Assembly: GCA_902623585.1 (NCBI GenBank) | Contig: CACNUO010000002.1 | Span: 1 to 64,000 of the forward strand | Source: an uncultured Alphaproteobacteria bacterium | GTDB lineage: Bacteria; Pseudomonadota; Alphaproteobacteria; HIMB59; GCA-002718135 | Length of the DNA stretch: 64,000 nt | Reading direction: 5' to 3' | Shown: positions 25,666 through 34,793 of the stretch, one piece after another | How positions within the stretch are numbered: position 1 is the first letter of the stretch | Layout of the letters: the number at the start of each line of letters is the position of its first letter | Made by a program: the position numbers and the translations under genes | Notes under the pieces: model-generated | The model's database searches: none | What the model was told of the DNA's origin: nothing | The model's input: only the letters and a program-made list of their open reading frames with translations

Positions 25666-26627
25666 CCTATTATCTTAAGATTTATAATATTATTTTTGTT
25701 TAAATTTTTACTTTTAGTTAAAAAATGACAAACATTTTCACACGACTCTACAGACATCCTCTTTCTGCATTCTAGAGTTAAAGCAGCATTATGTGGTGTC
25801 AGCAACGTATTACTTAAAGAAAATAGTTTATGATTTTCTAATGGTGGTTCTTTTTCAAATACATCAACACCAGCTCCGAAAATTTTTTTATCTTTTAAAG
25901 CTTCATATAAAGCATCTTCATTAATTATACCGCCTCTTGCTGTATTAATTAAAATCATATTAGATTTAAAGTTTCTAAATTGATCAAAAGAAATTAAATT
26001 TTTAGTTTCTTCATTTAAAGGTAAATGGATACTTATATAATCAGCAATTTTAAAGCCTTCTTCTTTATTGATTGGAATACAATTATGATTTTTTATTTCT
26101 TCATCCGAAAGAAATGGATCATGTACATAAACCTCCATTTCAAACCCATTACATCTTTTTGCTAATGCTTTTCCTATTCGACCAAAACCAAGAATTAAAA
26201 TTTTTTTATTATAGAGTTCAAAGTAGTTGGGTAGATTGCGCTTTTCTTTAAATTTACCTAATTTCACTAATCTATCTGATTCAAAAATATTTTTTGTTAA
26301 ACAAAGCATCATTGTCATTACATGTTCAGCTACGCTGGTCGCATTTGCTGTTCCAGTAATGGCTATAGCTATCTGATTATTATTTAAATATTCAGTATCC
26401 ACATTGTCATAGCCAACACCATGTCTTGCAACGATTTTTAGGTTCTTTGATTGAGAGAGAATATTTTTATTTATTTCCGCCGTTCTTACAACAATACCAT
26501 CCACATCTCTTAATTTTTCAATTAGATGAACTTCATCAATTTTATTAGTGACAAAGTATTCAATATTATTTTTATCAAATATCTCATATCCACTTGGATG
26601 AATTTCACCAACAACTCCAACTTTCAT
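25662..26627 (-). CDS. D-isomer-specific 2-hydroxyacid dehydrogenase (SerA-like)
   Basis: This 321-residue NAD-dependent dehydrogenase has an LILGFGRIGKALA cofactor motif. Catalytic Arg is in INTARGGIIN, Glu in GVDVFEKEPP and His in LLTPHNAALT. The arrangement matches phosphoglycerate dehydrogenase or hydroxypyruvate reductase without a C-terminal ACT domain. It is transcribed away from the iolD homologue across about 100 bp and converges on the Rieske-like gene. A sugar-acid substrate is plausible from context but unproven. Confidence 0.85.
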   Translation of the reverse strand: MKVGVVGEIHPSGYEIFDKNNIEYFVTNKIDEVHLIEKLRDVDGIVVRTAEINKNILSQSKNLKIVARHGVGYDNVDTEYLNNNQIAIAITGTANATSVAEHVMTMMLCLTKNIFESDRLVKLGKFKEKRNLPNYFELYNKKILILGFGRIGKALAKRCNGFEMEVYVHDPFLSDEEIKNHNCIPINKEEGFKIADYISIHLPLNEETKNLISFDQFRNFKSNMILINTARGGIINEDALYEALKDKKIFGAGVDVFEKEPPLENHKLFSLSNTLLTPHNAALTLECRKRMSVESCENVCHFLTKSKNLNKNNIINLKIIG

Positions 26628-26718
26628 GAATAATTCTATAATCTAAAATATTAGAAAAATAAATTGTTTAACTCTTTAAATTATTTTTTTATTATAATAG
26701 TATCTATTTTTTTTTGGG

Positions 26719-26725
26719 AAAGGAA
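26719..26725 (+). promoter_or_regulatory. Ribosome binding site fixing the iolD start
   Basis: AAAGGAA ends four bases before the ATG at 26729. It lies inside the five-codon extension that a TTG at 26714 would create, which argues against that upstream start. Confidence 0.6.
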
Positions 26726-26728
26726 CAC

Positions 26729-28573
26729 ATGAAAACAGTTAGAATGTCATGTTCACATGCATTAATTAAATATTTAACTATGCAAAAAATTTTAATTAAT
26801 GGAAAAAAAGAACCACTATTTCCAGGTGCTTTCGGTATTTATGGCCATGGTAATGTTGCTTGTATTGGACAAGCGATGGAAGAATATCAAAATGAACTTC
26901 CTGGATATAGAGGTCATCATGAACAAAATATGGCATTAACAGGTATTGCATATGCTCGTGCCAAAAGAAGACAACAAATATTTGTTGCAACTTCATCTGT
27001 TGGACCTGGTTCTACTAATATGGTTACAGCTGCTGCAGTTGCTTTAAGTAATAGACTTCCAATTTTACTTTTACCAGGTGATACATTTTCTAGTCGTTTT
27101 CCAGATCCTGTTTTACAACAAGTAGAACATTTTAATTCTCCTTCAGAAACTCAAAATGATTCATTTAAATCTGTATCAAGATATTTTGACCGCATAACTA
27201 GACCTGAACAAATTTTAACATCTTTACCGCAAGCAATTAATGTAATGCTTGATCCTGCAGACTGTGGCCCAGCAGTAATTTCTATGTCTCAAGATGTTCA
27301 AGGAGAAGCGTATGATTATCCTGAAATCTTTTTTGAGGAAAAAATTCATGAAATTAGAAGAATTCATCCTGATCCAAATCAAATAGAAAAGGCAGCTGAT
27401 AAATTAAAACAATCTAAACAACCAATTATTATTTCAGGTGGAGGTGTTTTATATTCAGAAGCAGAAGAGGAAATTTCCGCTTTTGCAAAAAAACATAATA
27501 TTCCAGTAACAGCAACTGTGATGGGTATTGGATGTATGAATAAAGATGATCCCTATTATATAAGTGCAATTGGATGCTTAGGTGAAGGTTCATCTAATAA
27601 CCTTGCTACTGATACAGATTTAGCACTAGCCGTGGGAACAAAGTTAGGAGATTTTACAACTGGTTCTTGGACTAATTTTGAAAATGAAAATTTTCAACTT
27701 GTATCAATAAATACTTCACGATTTGACACTACAAAACATCGCGCTACTCCTGTTGTAAGTGATGCAAAAATTGGACTTAAAGAATTATCAAAAGCATTAG
27801 GGGATTGGAAAGCACCAGATAATTGGTACCAACGTTCAATTGAGGAAAGAAATAAATGGGATGAATATGTTGCCAAAGAAAGTGGACCAACAAATCAAGA
27901 ATTACCATCCTATGCTCATGCTGTAGGTGCAGTTTATAGAAATTCAGACCCATCAGATATTGTAGTGACTGCAGCTGGAGGGTTAGTTGGCGAAGTGGTT
28001 CAAATATGGAAACCTAAAGAACTAAATACTTTTGAAACTGAATGGGGTTTTAGTTGCATGAGTTATGAAATATCAGGTGCGCTTGGAATCAAAATGGCAA
28101 AACCTGAACAAGATGTAATTGTATTTGTAGGCGATGGCTCATACCTCTTACAAAATAGCGATATCTACAGTTCAGTTTTATATGATAAAAAATTAATTAT
28201 AGTTGTTTGTGATAATGGTGGTCATATGGTTATTAATAGATTGCAACTAGCAAAAGGTGGCAATGAATATCTTTGCAATCTCAATGCTGCAAGAGCGACA
28301 AATGTACAGTTTGTAGATTTTGAAGCTCACGCAAAAAGTATGGGGGCAAATGGTGAGACTGTTAAATCTATTGCAGAGTTAGAGACCGCTTTTAAAAGAG
28401 CAAAAGAATCAGACAAAACATACGTAATTTCTATGAAAACAGATGGATATGAATGGTTAGAAGGAACAGCTTTTTGGGAAAGTCCAACACTTGAAGTGGA
28501 TAATACCGAAGGTAAGAAATCAGCTCTTAACGAATTTTTAGAAGGAAAAAATAAACAACGTAAGGGTGTATAA
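26729..28573 (+). CDS. iolD: Thiamine-diphosphate enzyme, trihydroxycyclohexane-1,2-dione hydrolase (IolD)
   Basis: From the ATG at 26729 the protein has 614 residues. It has the three domains of ThDP enzymes. The IolD-type opening is VRMSCSHALIKYL, the catalytic Glu is in GYRGHHEQNMAL, the central domain carries IIISGGGVLYSEAEEE, and the ThDP-Mg motif is VFVGDGSYLLQNSDIY with an acidic-Asn spacing. IolD cleaves the ring of the diketo-inositol intermediate. No iolB, iolE or iolC is nearby, so either those are elsewhere or the enzyme serves another cyclitol or sugar-derived diketone. It is followed by a 2-hydroxyacid dehydrogenase and a CUT2 sugar transporter. Confidence 0.85.
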   Translation: MKTVRMSCSHALIKYLTMQKILINGKKEPLFPGAFGIYGHGNVACIGQAMEEYQNELPGYRGHHEQNMALTGIAYARAKRRQQIFVATSSVGPGSTNMVTAAAVALSNRLPILLLPGDTFSSRFPDPVLQQVEHFNSPSETQNDSFKSVSRYFDRITRPEQILTSLPQAINVMLDPADCGPAVISMSQDVQGEAYDYPEIFFEEKIHEIRRIHPDPNQIEKAADKLKQSKQPIIISGGGVLYSEAEEEISAFAKKHNIPVTATVMGIGCMNKDDPYYISAIGCLGEGSSNNLATDTDLALAVGTKLGDFTTGSWTNFENENFQLVSINTSRFDTTKHRATPVVSDAKIGLKELSKALGDWKAPDNWYQRSIEERNKWDEYVAKESGPTNQELPSYAHAVGAVYRNSDPSDIVVTAAGGLVGEVVQIWKPKELNTFETEWGFSCMSYEISGALGIKMAKPEQDVIVFVGDGSYLLQNSDIYSSVLYDKKLIIVVCDNGGHMVINRLQLAKGGNEYLCNLNAARATNVQFVDFEAHAKSMGANGETVKSIAELETAFKRAKESDKTYVISMKTDGYEWLEGTAFWESPTLEVDNTEGKKSALNEFLEGKNKQRKGV

Positions 28574-28607
28574 AAATAAATCTCTTTTTCTAAAATTTAA
28601 AAATTAT

Positions 28608-29636
28608 ATGAGTCAAAAAAAGCCTATAATTTTATTAGATCCATATCCAAGAACAATGGATCTACTTTTTTCTAAAGAAAATTTAAAATACTTAAAAAAT
28701 AATTTTAAGCTTATTACTGCTCCAAATAAAAATAAAAATATTTTTTATGAAAAAAATTTACCAAAGGCAGATTATATTTTTGGGCAACCCAATTTACCTT
28801 CATCTTTAATTTCTAAATCCACAAAACTTAAAGCAATATTTAATGTAGAGAGTAATTTTATGGATAATATGGATTACGATTATTGTTTTAGAAAAGGAAT
28901 ACATGTTTTAGCAACATCTCCTGTATTTGCTCAACCTGTTGCTGAAATGGCAATCGGCCTTACTTTATCGATAGCCAGAAGCATTCATATTGCTCACTCA
29001 GACTTTATTTCAAAAAAAGAAAAATATGGTGGAGCAATTAGTCAGAATAATTTTTTAATAAAAAATAAAACATTTGGTTTAATTGGATTTGGTGATTTAG
29101 CTAAATCACTTACTCCCATACTCAAAGCATTCTCTAATAAAATTATTGCCTATGATCCTTGGATTCCCAATAAAGAAATCGAAAAATTTGATGCTAAGCC
29201 TACTAGTTTAAATTCGTTACTCAAAAATGCTGACATCATTTATGTACTTGCATCCATTACTTCTTCTAATGAATCCATGATTAATTCATCTAAGCTTAAA
29301 TTAATAAAAGATGGATCAGTGTTTGTCTTAATGAGTAGAGCAGCCATAATAAATTTTGATGATTTTTATAATTTTTTAAAAAATAGAAATGTGTTTGCTG
29401 CCATTGATGTTTTTCCACAAGAACCATTTCCTAAAAATCATAAATTAAGAAAACTCAAAAATGTAATTTTTTCTCCGCATAGAGCTGGGGCATTAGACAG
29501 TGCATTTAAAGAGATGGGTGAATTAGTAATTCAAGATTTAAAACTTATTTCAAAAGGCCTGCCTCCTAAATTATGCAAAAAAGCTGAAAGAGAAACTGTT
29601 AAATATTTACGCTCAAAACCAGTTGATATTAATTAA
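28608..29636 (+). CDS. D-isomer-specific 2-hydroxyacid dehydrogenase
   Basis: From the ATG at 28608 the protein has 342 residues. A GTG at 28566 would overlap iolD and add 14 residues without homology. It has TSPVFAQPVAEMAIGLTL, the NAD motif GLIGFGDLAKSL, catalytic Arg in MSRAAIIN, Glu in IDVFPQEPFP and His in FSPHRAGAL. It is clearly diverged from the neighbour at 25662-26627, so the two are not recent duplicates. Context between iolD and the ABC transporter suggests oxidation or reduction of a sugar-derived hydroxyacid. Confidence 0.82.
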   Translation: MSQKKPIILLDPYPRTMDLLFSKENLKYLKNNFKLITAPNKNKNIFYEKNLPKADYIFGQPNLPSSLISKSTKLKAIFNVESNFMDNMDYDYCFRKGIHVLATSPVFAQPVAEMAIGLTLSIARSIHIAHSDFISKKEKYGGAISQNNFLIKNKTFGLIGFGDLAKSLTPILKAFSNKIIAYDPWIPNKEIEKFDAKPTSLNSLLKNADIIYVLASITSSNESMINSSKLKLIKDGSVFVLMSRAAIINFDDFYNFLKNRNVFAAIDVFPQEPFPKNHKLRKLKNVIFSPHRAGALDSAFKEMGELVIQDLKLISKGLPPKLCKKAERETVKYLRSKPVDIN

Positions 29637-29657
29637 AATTTATTTAAAAACACACTT

Positions 29658-30404
29658 ATGTCAGATAACTTAGTACTGGAAGCTAAATCAGTTTCAAAAT
29701 TTTTTGGTACTATTACAGCTCTTCAAAATGTAGATCTTCATTTAAATAAAGGCGAAGTTCTTGGTGTCGTCGGCGATAACGGTGCTGGAAAGTCTACATT
29801 AATGAAAGTTTTATCTGGATTATATAAGCCAAGTGAAGGATCTCTTTTTTTTGATAAAGAAAAAGTAACTTTAAATAGTCCCAGAGACTCTCAAAATTTG
29901 GGCTTAGAAATGGTATATCAAGATTTAGCACTAGCTGGTAATCTCCCTATCGGTGATAATATTTTTTTAGGAAGAGAGCCAACAAGAAAGGTTGGTCCTT
30001 TCAATTTTTTAGATCATAAAAAAAGAAAACAGTTAACGGAAGAGCATCTTGCAAAACTTAAAATAAACGTAAAGAGTGCTGATCAAAAGGTTGAAGAATT
30101 ATCAGGCGGACAAAGACAAGCAGTTGCAATTGCTAGAGCTACAGCTTTTAATGCAAAAATTGTATTGATGGATGAACCAACAGCAGCACTTGCTGTTAAA
30201 GAAGTTGGAAAGGTTCTAGATTTAATTTTAAATCTAAAAAAATTAGGTGTTAGTGTAATAGTAATTAGTCACCGAATGGATGATATTTTTACTGTTTGTG
30301 ATCGCGTAATGGCACTTTTTCAAGGAACAAACTTCGCTGAATCAGAATTAAAAAACACTTCAAGAGACGAAGTGATTGGATGGATCATGGGGAAAAAAGA
30401 TTAA
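29658..30404 (+). CDS. Sugar ABC transporter ATPase, single-domain CUT2 (FrcA-like)
   Basis: This 248-residue ATPase has Walker A GDNGAGKSTLMK near residue 37. A Q-loop in VYQDLALAGN follows, then the ABC signature LSGGQRQAVAIARA, Walker B VLMDEPTAAL and the switch His in VISHRMDDIF. Ribose-type transporters usually have a double ATPase of about 500 residues. A single domain of this size matches FrcA, which dimerises. It is the first gene of an ATPase-permease-binding protein set; its TAA overlaps the permease ATG by one base. Confidence 0.88.
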   Translation: MSDNLVLEAKSVSKFFGTITALQNVDLHLNKGEVLGVVGDNGAGKSTLMKVLSGLYKPSEGSLFFDKEKVTLNSPRDSQNLGLEMVYQDLALAGNLPIGDNIFLGREPTRKVGPFNFLDHKKRKQLTEEHLAKLKINVKSADQKVEELSGGQRQAVAIARATAFNAKIVLMDEPTAALAVKEVGKVLDLILNLKKLGVSVIVISHRMDDIFTVCDRVMALFQGTNFAESELKNTSRDEVIGWIMGKKD

Positions 30405-31411
30405 TGGATAAGAATCAAGAAACTTTATTTGTCAGACTTATTCCTTTTTTTGAGAGATATGGAATCTTATTACTGATCCTAATAATGATTGCTGTCCTAC
30501 ATTTGTTGCAACCTGATGTGTTTTTATCATGGAGAAATGTAACAAATATTTTTAAACAAGTGTCTTGGCAGTCTATGTTAGCGCTTGGTGTCTTTATGGT
30601 CATTGTAACTGCAGGTATAGATCTATCAGTCGGTTCAATTATTATGTTATCATTAATGGGACTCGCTATTGCTTCGAAGGCAGGAATGCCTTGGTACGTT
30701 GTCATGTTAGTTGCACCAGCAATTGGATTTTTGTGCGGTATGTTTAATGGTATTGGCATTACCTTACTTCGAATGCCTCATCCATTCATCATGACATTGG
30801 GAACGCTTTACATATTTAGAGGTATTGGAAATCTTATATCCGGAGGTGTGCCAATAACAGGTTTTGCTGAACAGATAAGAGTTATCGGAAATGGTAAAAT
30901 TAAACTGGATGTTTTTTTTGGAGAAGGGGCGCGAGAGTATATTCCTACAAGTTTAATTTTAATGATTGTTATATTCTTTATCTTTTGGGTTTTTTTAAAT
31001 CATACACGAATAGGTAAATGGATTTATGCGATTGGTGGTAACCCTGGCGCAGCAAGAGCAGCAGGTATAAATGTAGATCGTATTTTAATCGTAGTTTACA
31101 CCCTTTGTGGTTTCTTGGCTGGTATTGGAGGTTTAATTTTAGCTGGAAGAACAAACTCTGCTTATCCAAATGCTGGTTTACAATCTGAGCTAGATGCGAT
31201 TGCAGCAGTCATTATAGGGGGAGCAAGCTTCTTCGGGGGCAGAGGAACGGTTTTAGGTGTGTTTGCTGGAGTCATGATTATGGGTATACTCCGAAATGGT
31301 CTAAATCTAATGAATGTTAGTGTTTTCTGGCAACAGGTTCTTATTGGTTCAATTATTATTTTGGCCGTTTATATTGATGTTCTAAGAAGACAACTTGCGA
31401 CCAGAACATAA
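30404..31411 (+). CDS. Sugar ABC transporter permease, CUT2 (RbsC/FrcC-like)
   Basis: From the ATG overlapping the ATPase stop the protein has 335 residues. It has 8 to 10 hydrophobic helices. The BPD_transp_2 family hallmarks are VTAGIDLSVGSIIML near residue 75, the NPGAARAAGI cytoplasmic loop and AAVIIGGASFFGGRGTV near the C-terminus. An alternative ATG at 30380 lies inside the ATPase gene. It forms the channel for a monosaccharide delivered by the binding protein encoded 88 bp downstream. Confidence 0.9.
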   Translation: MDKNQETLFVRLIPFFERYGILLLILIMIAVLHLLQPDVFLSWRNVTNIFKQVSWQSMLALGVFMVIVTAGIDLSVGSIIMLSLMGLAIASKAGMPWYVVMLVAPAIGFLCGMFNGIGITLLRMPHPFIMTLGTLYIFRGIGNLISGGVPITGFAEQIRVIGNGKIKLDVFFGEGAREYIPTSLILMIVIFFIFWVFLNHTRIGKWIYAIGGNPGAARAAGINVDRILIVVYTLCGFLAGIGGLILAGRTNSAYPNAGLQSELDAIAAVIIGGASFFGGRGTVLGVFAGVMIMGILRNGLNLMNVSVFWQQVLIGSIIILAVYIDVLRRQLATRT

Positions 31412-31499
31412 TATTAAAAAATAATCGCTTTCTGACAAACAGTCACTTGATTAGATTTTCATTTTTGATTAATGGTTAAAAAAAAATTTAGGAGGAAAA

Positions 31500-32417
31500 A
31501 TGAAATTTTTTATTTCTATAATTACTACTTCTGTATTGTTTTTTTCAGGTAGTCTTTTAGCAGGCTCACACGCAAAAACAATAATGCTAAGTACTAAAGG
31601 ACCAGGTGCTGGAAATCCATTTTGGGCTTCAGTTGAAGCTGGTGCTAAAGATGCTGCTGAAGAGTTTGGTGTAAACCTAATCATACTTTCACCACCGCAA
31701 GAAAGTGATGTTATGGCTCAGGTAGCACAAATTGAAGACCAAATTGCAAAAGGTGTAGACGGTATTGCGATTGCACCAACTGACCCTAACGCAGTTGCAC
31801 CAATTCTTGATGATGCAATGGCTTCAGGTGTTCCAGTTGTATACATTGATACTAACGGAATTAATGAAGGTGTAACTTTCATTGGTACAAACAATATCAA
31901 TGGTGCTGCTTTAGCTGCTCAATACATTTGTGATAATGTTCCAAGTGGTTCTGATGTTGCAATTCTTCAAGGAATGATCACGCAAACTACAGGTCAGCAC
32001 AGAGCTGAAGGATCTAGCAAAGGTCTTAAAGCATGTGGTATGAACGTTGTTGCTGAACTTCCAGCTAACTGGGATACTGCACAAGGTATGTCAGTAACGG
32101 AAGATATCATCACTGGTAACCCAAATCTAAAAGCAATCTTTGCTTCTAACGATAATATGGGTCTAGGTGCTATCCAAGCATTAAAAAATGCTGATATGCT
32201 AGATGATGTTGTCGTTGTTGGATTTGATGCTAACCCTGATGCTGCTGCAAGTGTAATGGCTGGTGAAATGTCAGCAACTATTGCTCAATTCTCATACAAC
32301 ATGGGATATATGGGTGTAGAAAATGCACTTAAGTTAGCTAATGGTGAGAGCATTCCAGATAACATTGATACTGGAACTGTATTAGTTACTAAAGAAAACG
32401 CTTCAGACTTTATGTAA
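31500..32417 (+). CDS. Sugar ABC transporter periplasmic binding protein, CUT2 (RbsB-like)
   Basis: This 305-residue protein has a cleavable signal peptide (about residues 1-25, ending near LLAGSHA). A peripla_BP_4 fold follows, with NPFWASVEAGAKDAA, GVDGIAIAPTDPNAV and VVGFDANPDAAASV. It captures a monosaccharide in the periplasm for the transporter encoded upstream. A near-perfect AGGAGG lies four bases before the ATG, while the neighbouring permease and ATPase have none, which fits high expression. Codons are also richer in C-ending forms than in neighbouring genes. A strong terminator follows. Confidence 0.92.
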   Translation: MKFFISIITTSVLFFSGSLLAGSHAKTIMLSTKGPGAGNPFWASVEAGAKDAAEEFGVNLIILSPPQESDVMAQVAQIEDQIAKGVDGIAIAPTDPNAVAPILDDAMASGVPVVYIDTNGINEGVTFIGTNNINGAALAAQYICDNVPSGSDVAILQGMITQTTGQHRAEGSSKGLKACGMNVVAELPANWDTAQGMSVTEDIITGNPNLKAIFASNDNMGLGAIQALKNADMLDDVVVVGFDANPDAAASVMAGEMSATIAQFSYNMGYMGVENALKLANGESIPDNIDTGTVLVTKENASDFM

Positions 32418-32441
32418 GTCAAAGCTAAATTATTTTTAAAG

Positions 32442-32470
32442 GGCCGTAATTTTTTACGGCCTTTTTTTTT
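32442..32470 (+). terminator. Rho-independent terminator after the first CUT2 operon
   Basis: GGCCGTAA (32442-32449) pairs perfectly with TTACGGCC (32454-32461) around a TTTT loop, followed by nine T residues. It lies 25 bp after the binding-protein stop and closes the ATPase-permease-binding protein unit. Confidence 0.92.
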
Positions 32471-32509
32471 ACTATTCCATTTTTTACAATTGATTTATAG
32501 AAACAAGTT

Positions 32510-33661
32510 ATGAAAAATATTGGTCTAATTGGTTGTGGTAATATTGCAGAGACTTATTTCCGGGCTCAGGAATATTTTAATAATATAAATTTTGTTGCTT
32601 GTGCTGATATTAATTTAGATGCCGCAAAAAAAACAGCTGATCAATATAATATTATTCCTTTATCAGTTGATGAGATTCTTAATGATAAGAATGTAGATAT
32701 TATTCTTAATCTCACAATTCCCCAAGCTCATTATGATATATCTAAAAGAGCCCTTGAGTCTAATAAACATGTTTATTGTGAAAAACCAATGAGTGTTAAG
32801 TTTGATGAAGCAAAAGAATTATTAAATTTAGCAAAAAAAAATAGTCTCTACATTGGGAATGCACCCGATACTTTTTTAGGAGGAGGAGGACAGCTTACTA
32901 GAAATTTAATTGATAATAATGATATTGGACAAGTTCTTACCGGGAATTTTATTTTTGCTTTTCCAGGTGTTCAAGATTTTCATCCAAGTCCTGAGTCTTG
33001 GTTTCAAGAAGGAGGAGGACCTGTAATAGATATGGGTCCATATTTTTTCACCACACTTGTTAATCTTCTAGGTCCCGTAAAAAATATACGAGGAAGAGGA
33101 GCTAAATTTTCTGATAAAAGAGAATACAAAGCTGGTCCAAAAAAAGGAGAAACTTTTAATGTTGAAATTCCAACTTCTTATATGTTTAATATTGAGTTTC
33201 AAAATAAAGCTATCATTCAAGGTTTTATTTCATTTGATGTTTTAAATCATAAACGTAATCATATGGAGCTTTATGGAACGAAAGGTTCAATAGTAGTTCC
33301 TGATCCAAATATGTTTGGTGGTCCAGTTTCCATATCTGGTGAGTTTGGATCTGAATGGAGAGATATTAGCGTCGAAGATAAACCCCTTGGAAAAACAAAT
33401 ATTGTTAACCATAGTGGAAGAAGTAATGAGGCGCCTGAACAAGCAAACTACAGGGGTATTGGGTTAGCTGAAATGATTGACGCTATCGAAAATAATAGAA
33501 TGCATAGGTGTAATGGAGAACTTGCTCTTCACGTTTTAGATGTAATCGAGTGTGCTATGATTTCTTCAATTTATAAAGTGGAAGTAGAGCTCCGTTCTTC
33601 GTGTGTAAAGCCTGAACCCATGCATGACGATTTCATAAGGCAAATCCTAAAAAAAATATAA
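32510..33661 (+). CDS. Gfo/Idh/MocA-family sugar oxidoreductase
   Basis: This 383-residue NAD(P)-dependent dehydrogenase has a Rossmann motif IGLIGCGNIAETYF at the start and the family EKP motif in VYCEKPMSV near residue 97. A GGGPVIDMGPYFFT segment in the C-terminal substrate domain carries the catalytic Asp region. It probably oxidises a sugar or cyclitol imported by the adjacent CUT2 transporters. It is closely similar throughout to the protein encoded at 54118-55263. Located between two CUT2 operons, after a terminator, it likely has its own promoter. Confidence 0.88.
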   Translation: MKNIGLIGCGNIAETYFRAQEYFNNINFVACADINLDAAKKTADQYNIIPLSVDEILNDKNVDIILNLTIPQAHYDISKRALESNKHVYCEKPMSVKFDEAKELLNLAKKNSLYIGNAPDTFLGGGGQLTRNLIDNNDIGQVLTGNFIFAFPGVQDFHPSPESWFQEGGGPVIDMGPYFFTTLVNLLGPVKNIRGRGAKFSDKREYKAGPKKGETFNVEIPTSYMFNIEFQNKAIIQGFISFDVLNHKRNHMELYGTKGSIVVPDPNMFGGPVSISGEFGSEWRDISVEDKPLGKTNIVNHSGRSNEAPEQANYRGIGLAEMIDAIENNRMHRCNGELALHVLDVIECAMISSIYKVEVELRSSCVKPEPMHDDFIRQILKKI

Positions 33662-33772
33662 AATTTGCTTAGCTATTGATTAGTGCGATAATTTTACAGA
33701 CTAATTCCTGATATTTCTCCTTGTTTTACATACCCATTCTTGCTAGGAAAATATTATTTATAGGAGGAATGC

Positions 33773-34738
33773 ATGAAAAAAATTGCTTCAATTATTCTTG
33801 CCTCTGTAGCGCTTTTTGCTACTTCAGCGAAGGCAGAATACAAATTTAACTTCGTAATGCACAGTGATACGAACAATGCTTTCTGGGCAGCTGTTCACAA
33901 AGGTTTTAAAGATGCTTGTGCACAAATTAATGCTGATTGCCAAATGTTAACTCTTTCAGGTGATGGAGACCAACAAGAGCAATTACAAAACTTAGAGTCT
34001 TCAATAGCTCAAGGTGTTGATGGTATCGTAACTACAATTACTAACCCAACTATCTTTGATGCTGCAGTTGATGAAGCATTAGCTGCTGGTATTCCAGTAA
34101 TTACAGCTAATACTGATGATCCAGAAGGTGCTGCTGGTAGTAACAGACTAGCATATGTTGGACAAGACTTAGAAGCAGCTGGTTATGAATTAACAGCTAA
34201 TCTTTCTGAAATGTTTCCTGATGGAGATATTCACGTTCTAATCGGTGTTGCAGATATGAACCAATCATGGGCATACACTAGAGGAAACGGTATTGCACGT
34301 TTCATGGAAGATTACAAAGCAGCTAACCCTGATAGAAAAGTAACTTATGAGAAAATCGAGTCAGGTCTAGATCTTTCAACTGTTGGAAACAGAGTGGCAG
34401 CTTATGTTCAAGCTAACCCAAATACAACTGCATATCTTGATGTAGGTTTCTGGGAAGCTGGTGCAGCTGCAGCAGTAAGAAACTTAGGTTACGGACCTGG
34501 TGAAATACTTCTTGCTGGTTTTGACTTAGTTGACGTAGTTTTCGAAGAAATGGACAAAGGTTATGTTCAACTAACAGTTGACCAACAACCATACTACCAA
34601 GGTTACATGTCAGTTCACCAATTATACTTAATGAACAAGTATGGTTTAAGTGCACTAGATATCAACACTGGTAAAGCTATGATTGGTCCTGATGATGTTG
34701 AAACAATCAGATCATTCAAAGGAATGTCAGTTAGATAA
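33773..34738 (+). CDS. Sugar ABC transporter periplasmic binding protein, CUT2
   Basis: This 321-residue protein has a signal peptide ending near ATSAKA (residue 21). A ribose-binding fold follows with VMHSDTNNAFWAAVHKG, GVDGIVTTITNPTIFD and ILLAGFDLVDVVFEEM. AGGAGG lies five bases before the ATG. It is the first gene of a second CUT2 transporter whose order (binding protein, permease, ATPase) is the mirror of the upstream one. Codon choice is again C-richer than in the neighbours, consistent with strong expression. A hairpin separates it from the permease. Confidence 0.92.
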   Translation: MKKIASIILASVALFATSAKAEYKFNFVMHSDTNNAFWAAVHKGFKDACAQINADCQMLTLSGDGDQQEQLQNLESSIAQGVDGIVTTITNPTIFDAAVDEALAAGIPVITANTDDPEGAAGSNRLAYVGQDLEAAGYELTANLSEMFPDGDIHVLIGVADMNQSWAYTRGNGIARFMEDYKAANPDRKVTYEKIESGLDLSTVGNRVAAYVQANPNTTAYLDVGFWEAGAAAAVRNLGYGPGEILLAGFDLVDVVFEEMDKGYVQLTVDQQPYYQGYMSVHQLYLMNKYGLSALDINTGKAMIGPDDVETIRSFKGMSVR

Positions 34739-34747
34739 ATATCTTAA

Positions 34748-34780
34748 CCAGGCTCTTTAAATAGAGCCTGGTTTTTTTTT
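34748..34780 (+). terminator. Hairpin with T-tract between binding protein and permease genes
   Basis: CCAGGCTC (34748-34755) pairs with GAGCCTGG (34764-34771) around an 8-nt loop, followed by nine T residues. It sits between the binding protein stop and the permease ATG of one operon, so it likely acts as a partial terminator that lowers permease and ATPase expression, unless a promoter lies in the 13 bp that remain. Confidence 0.88.
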
Positions 34781-34793
34781 AAAATAAAAAAAT

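Noticed and set aside
19216-29636. Genomic island integrated at tRNA-Leu
   Set aside because: No integrase, transposase, attachment-site repeat of the tRNA 3' end or phage gene was seen; neighbouring genes are ordinary chromosomal functions.
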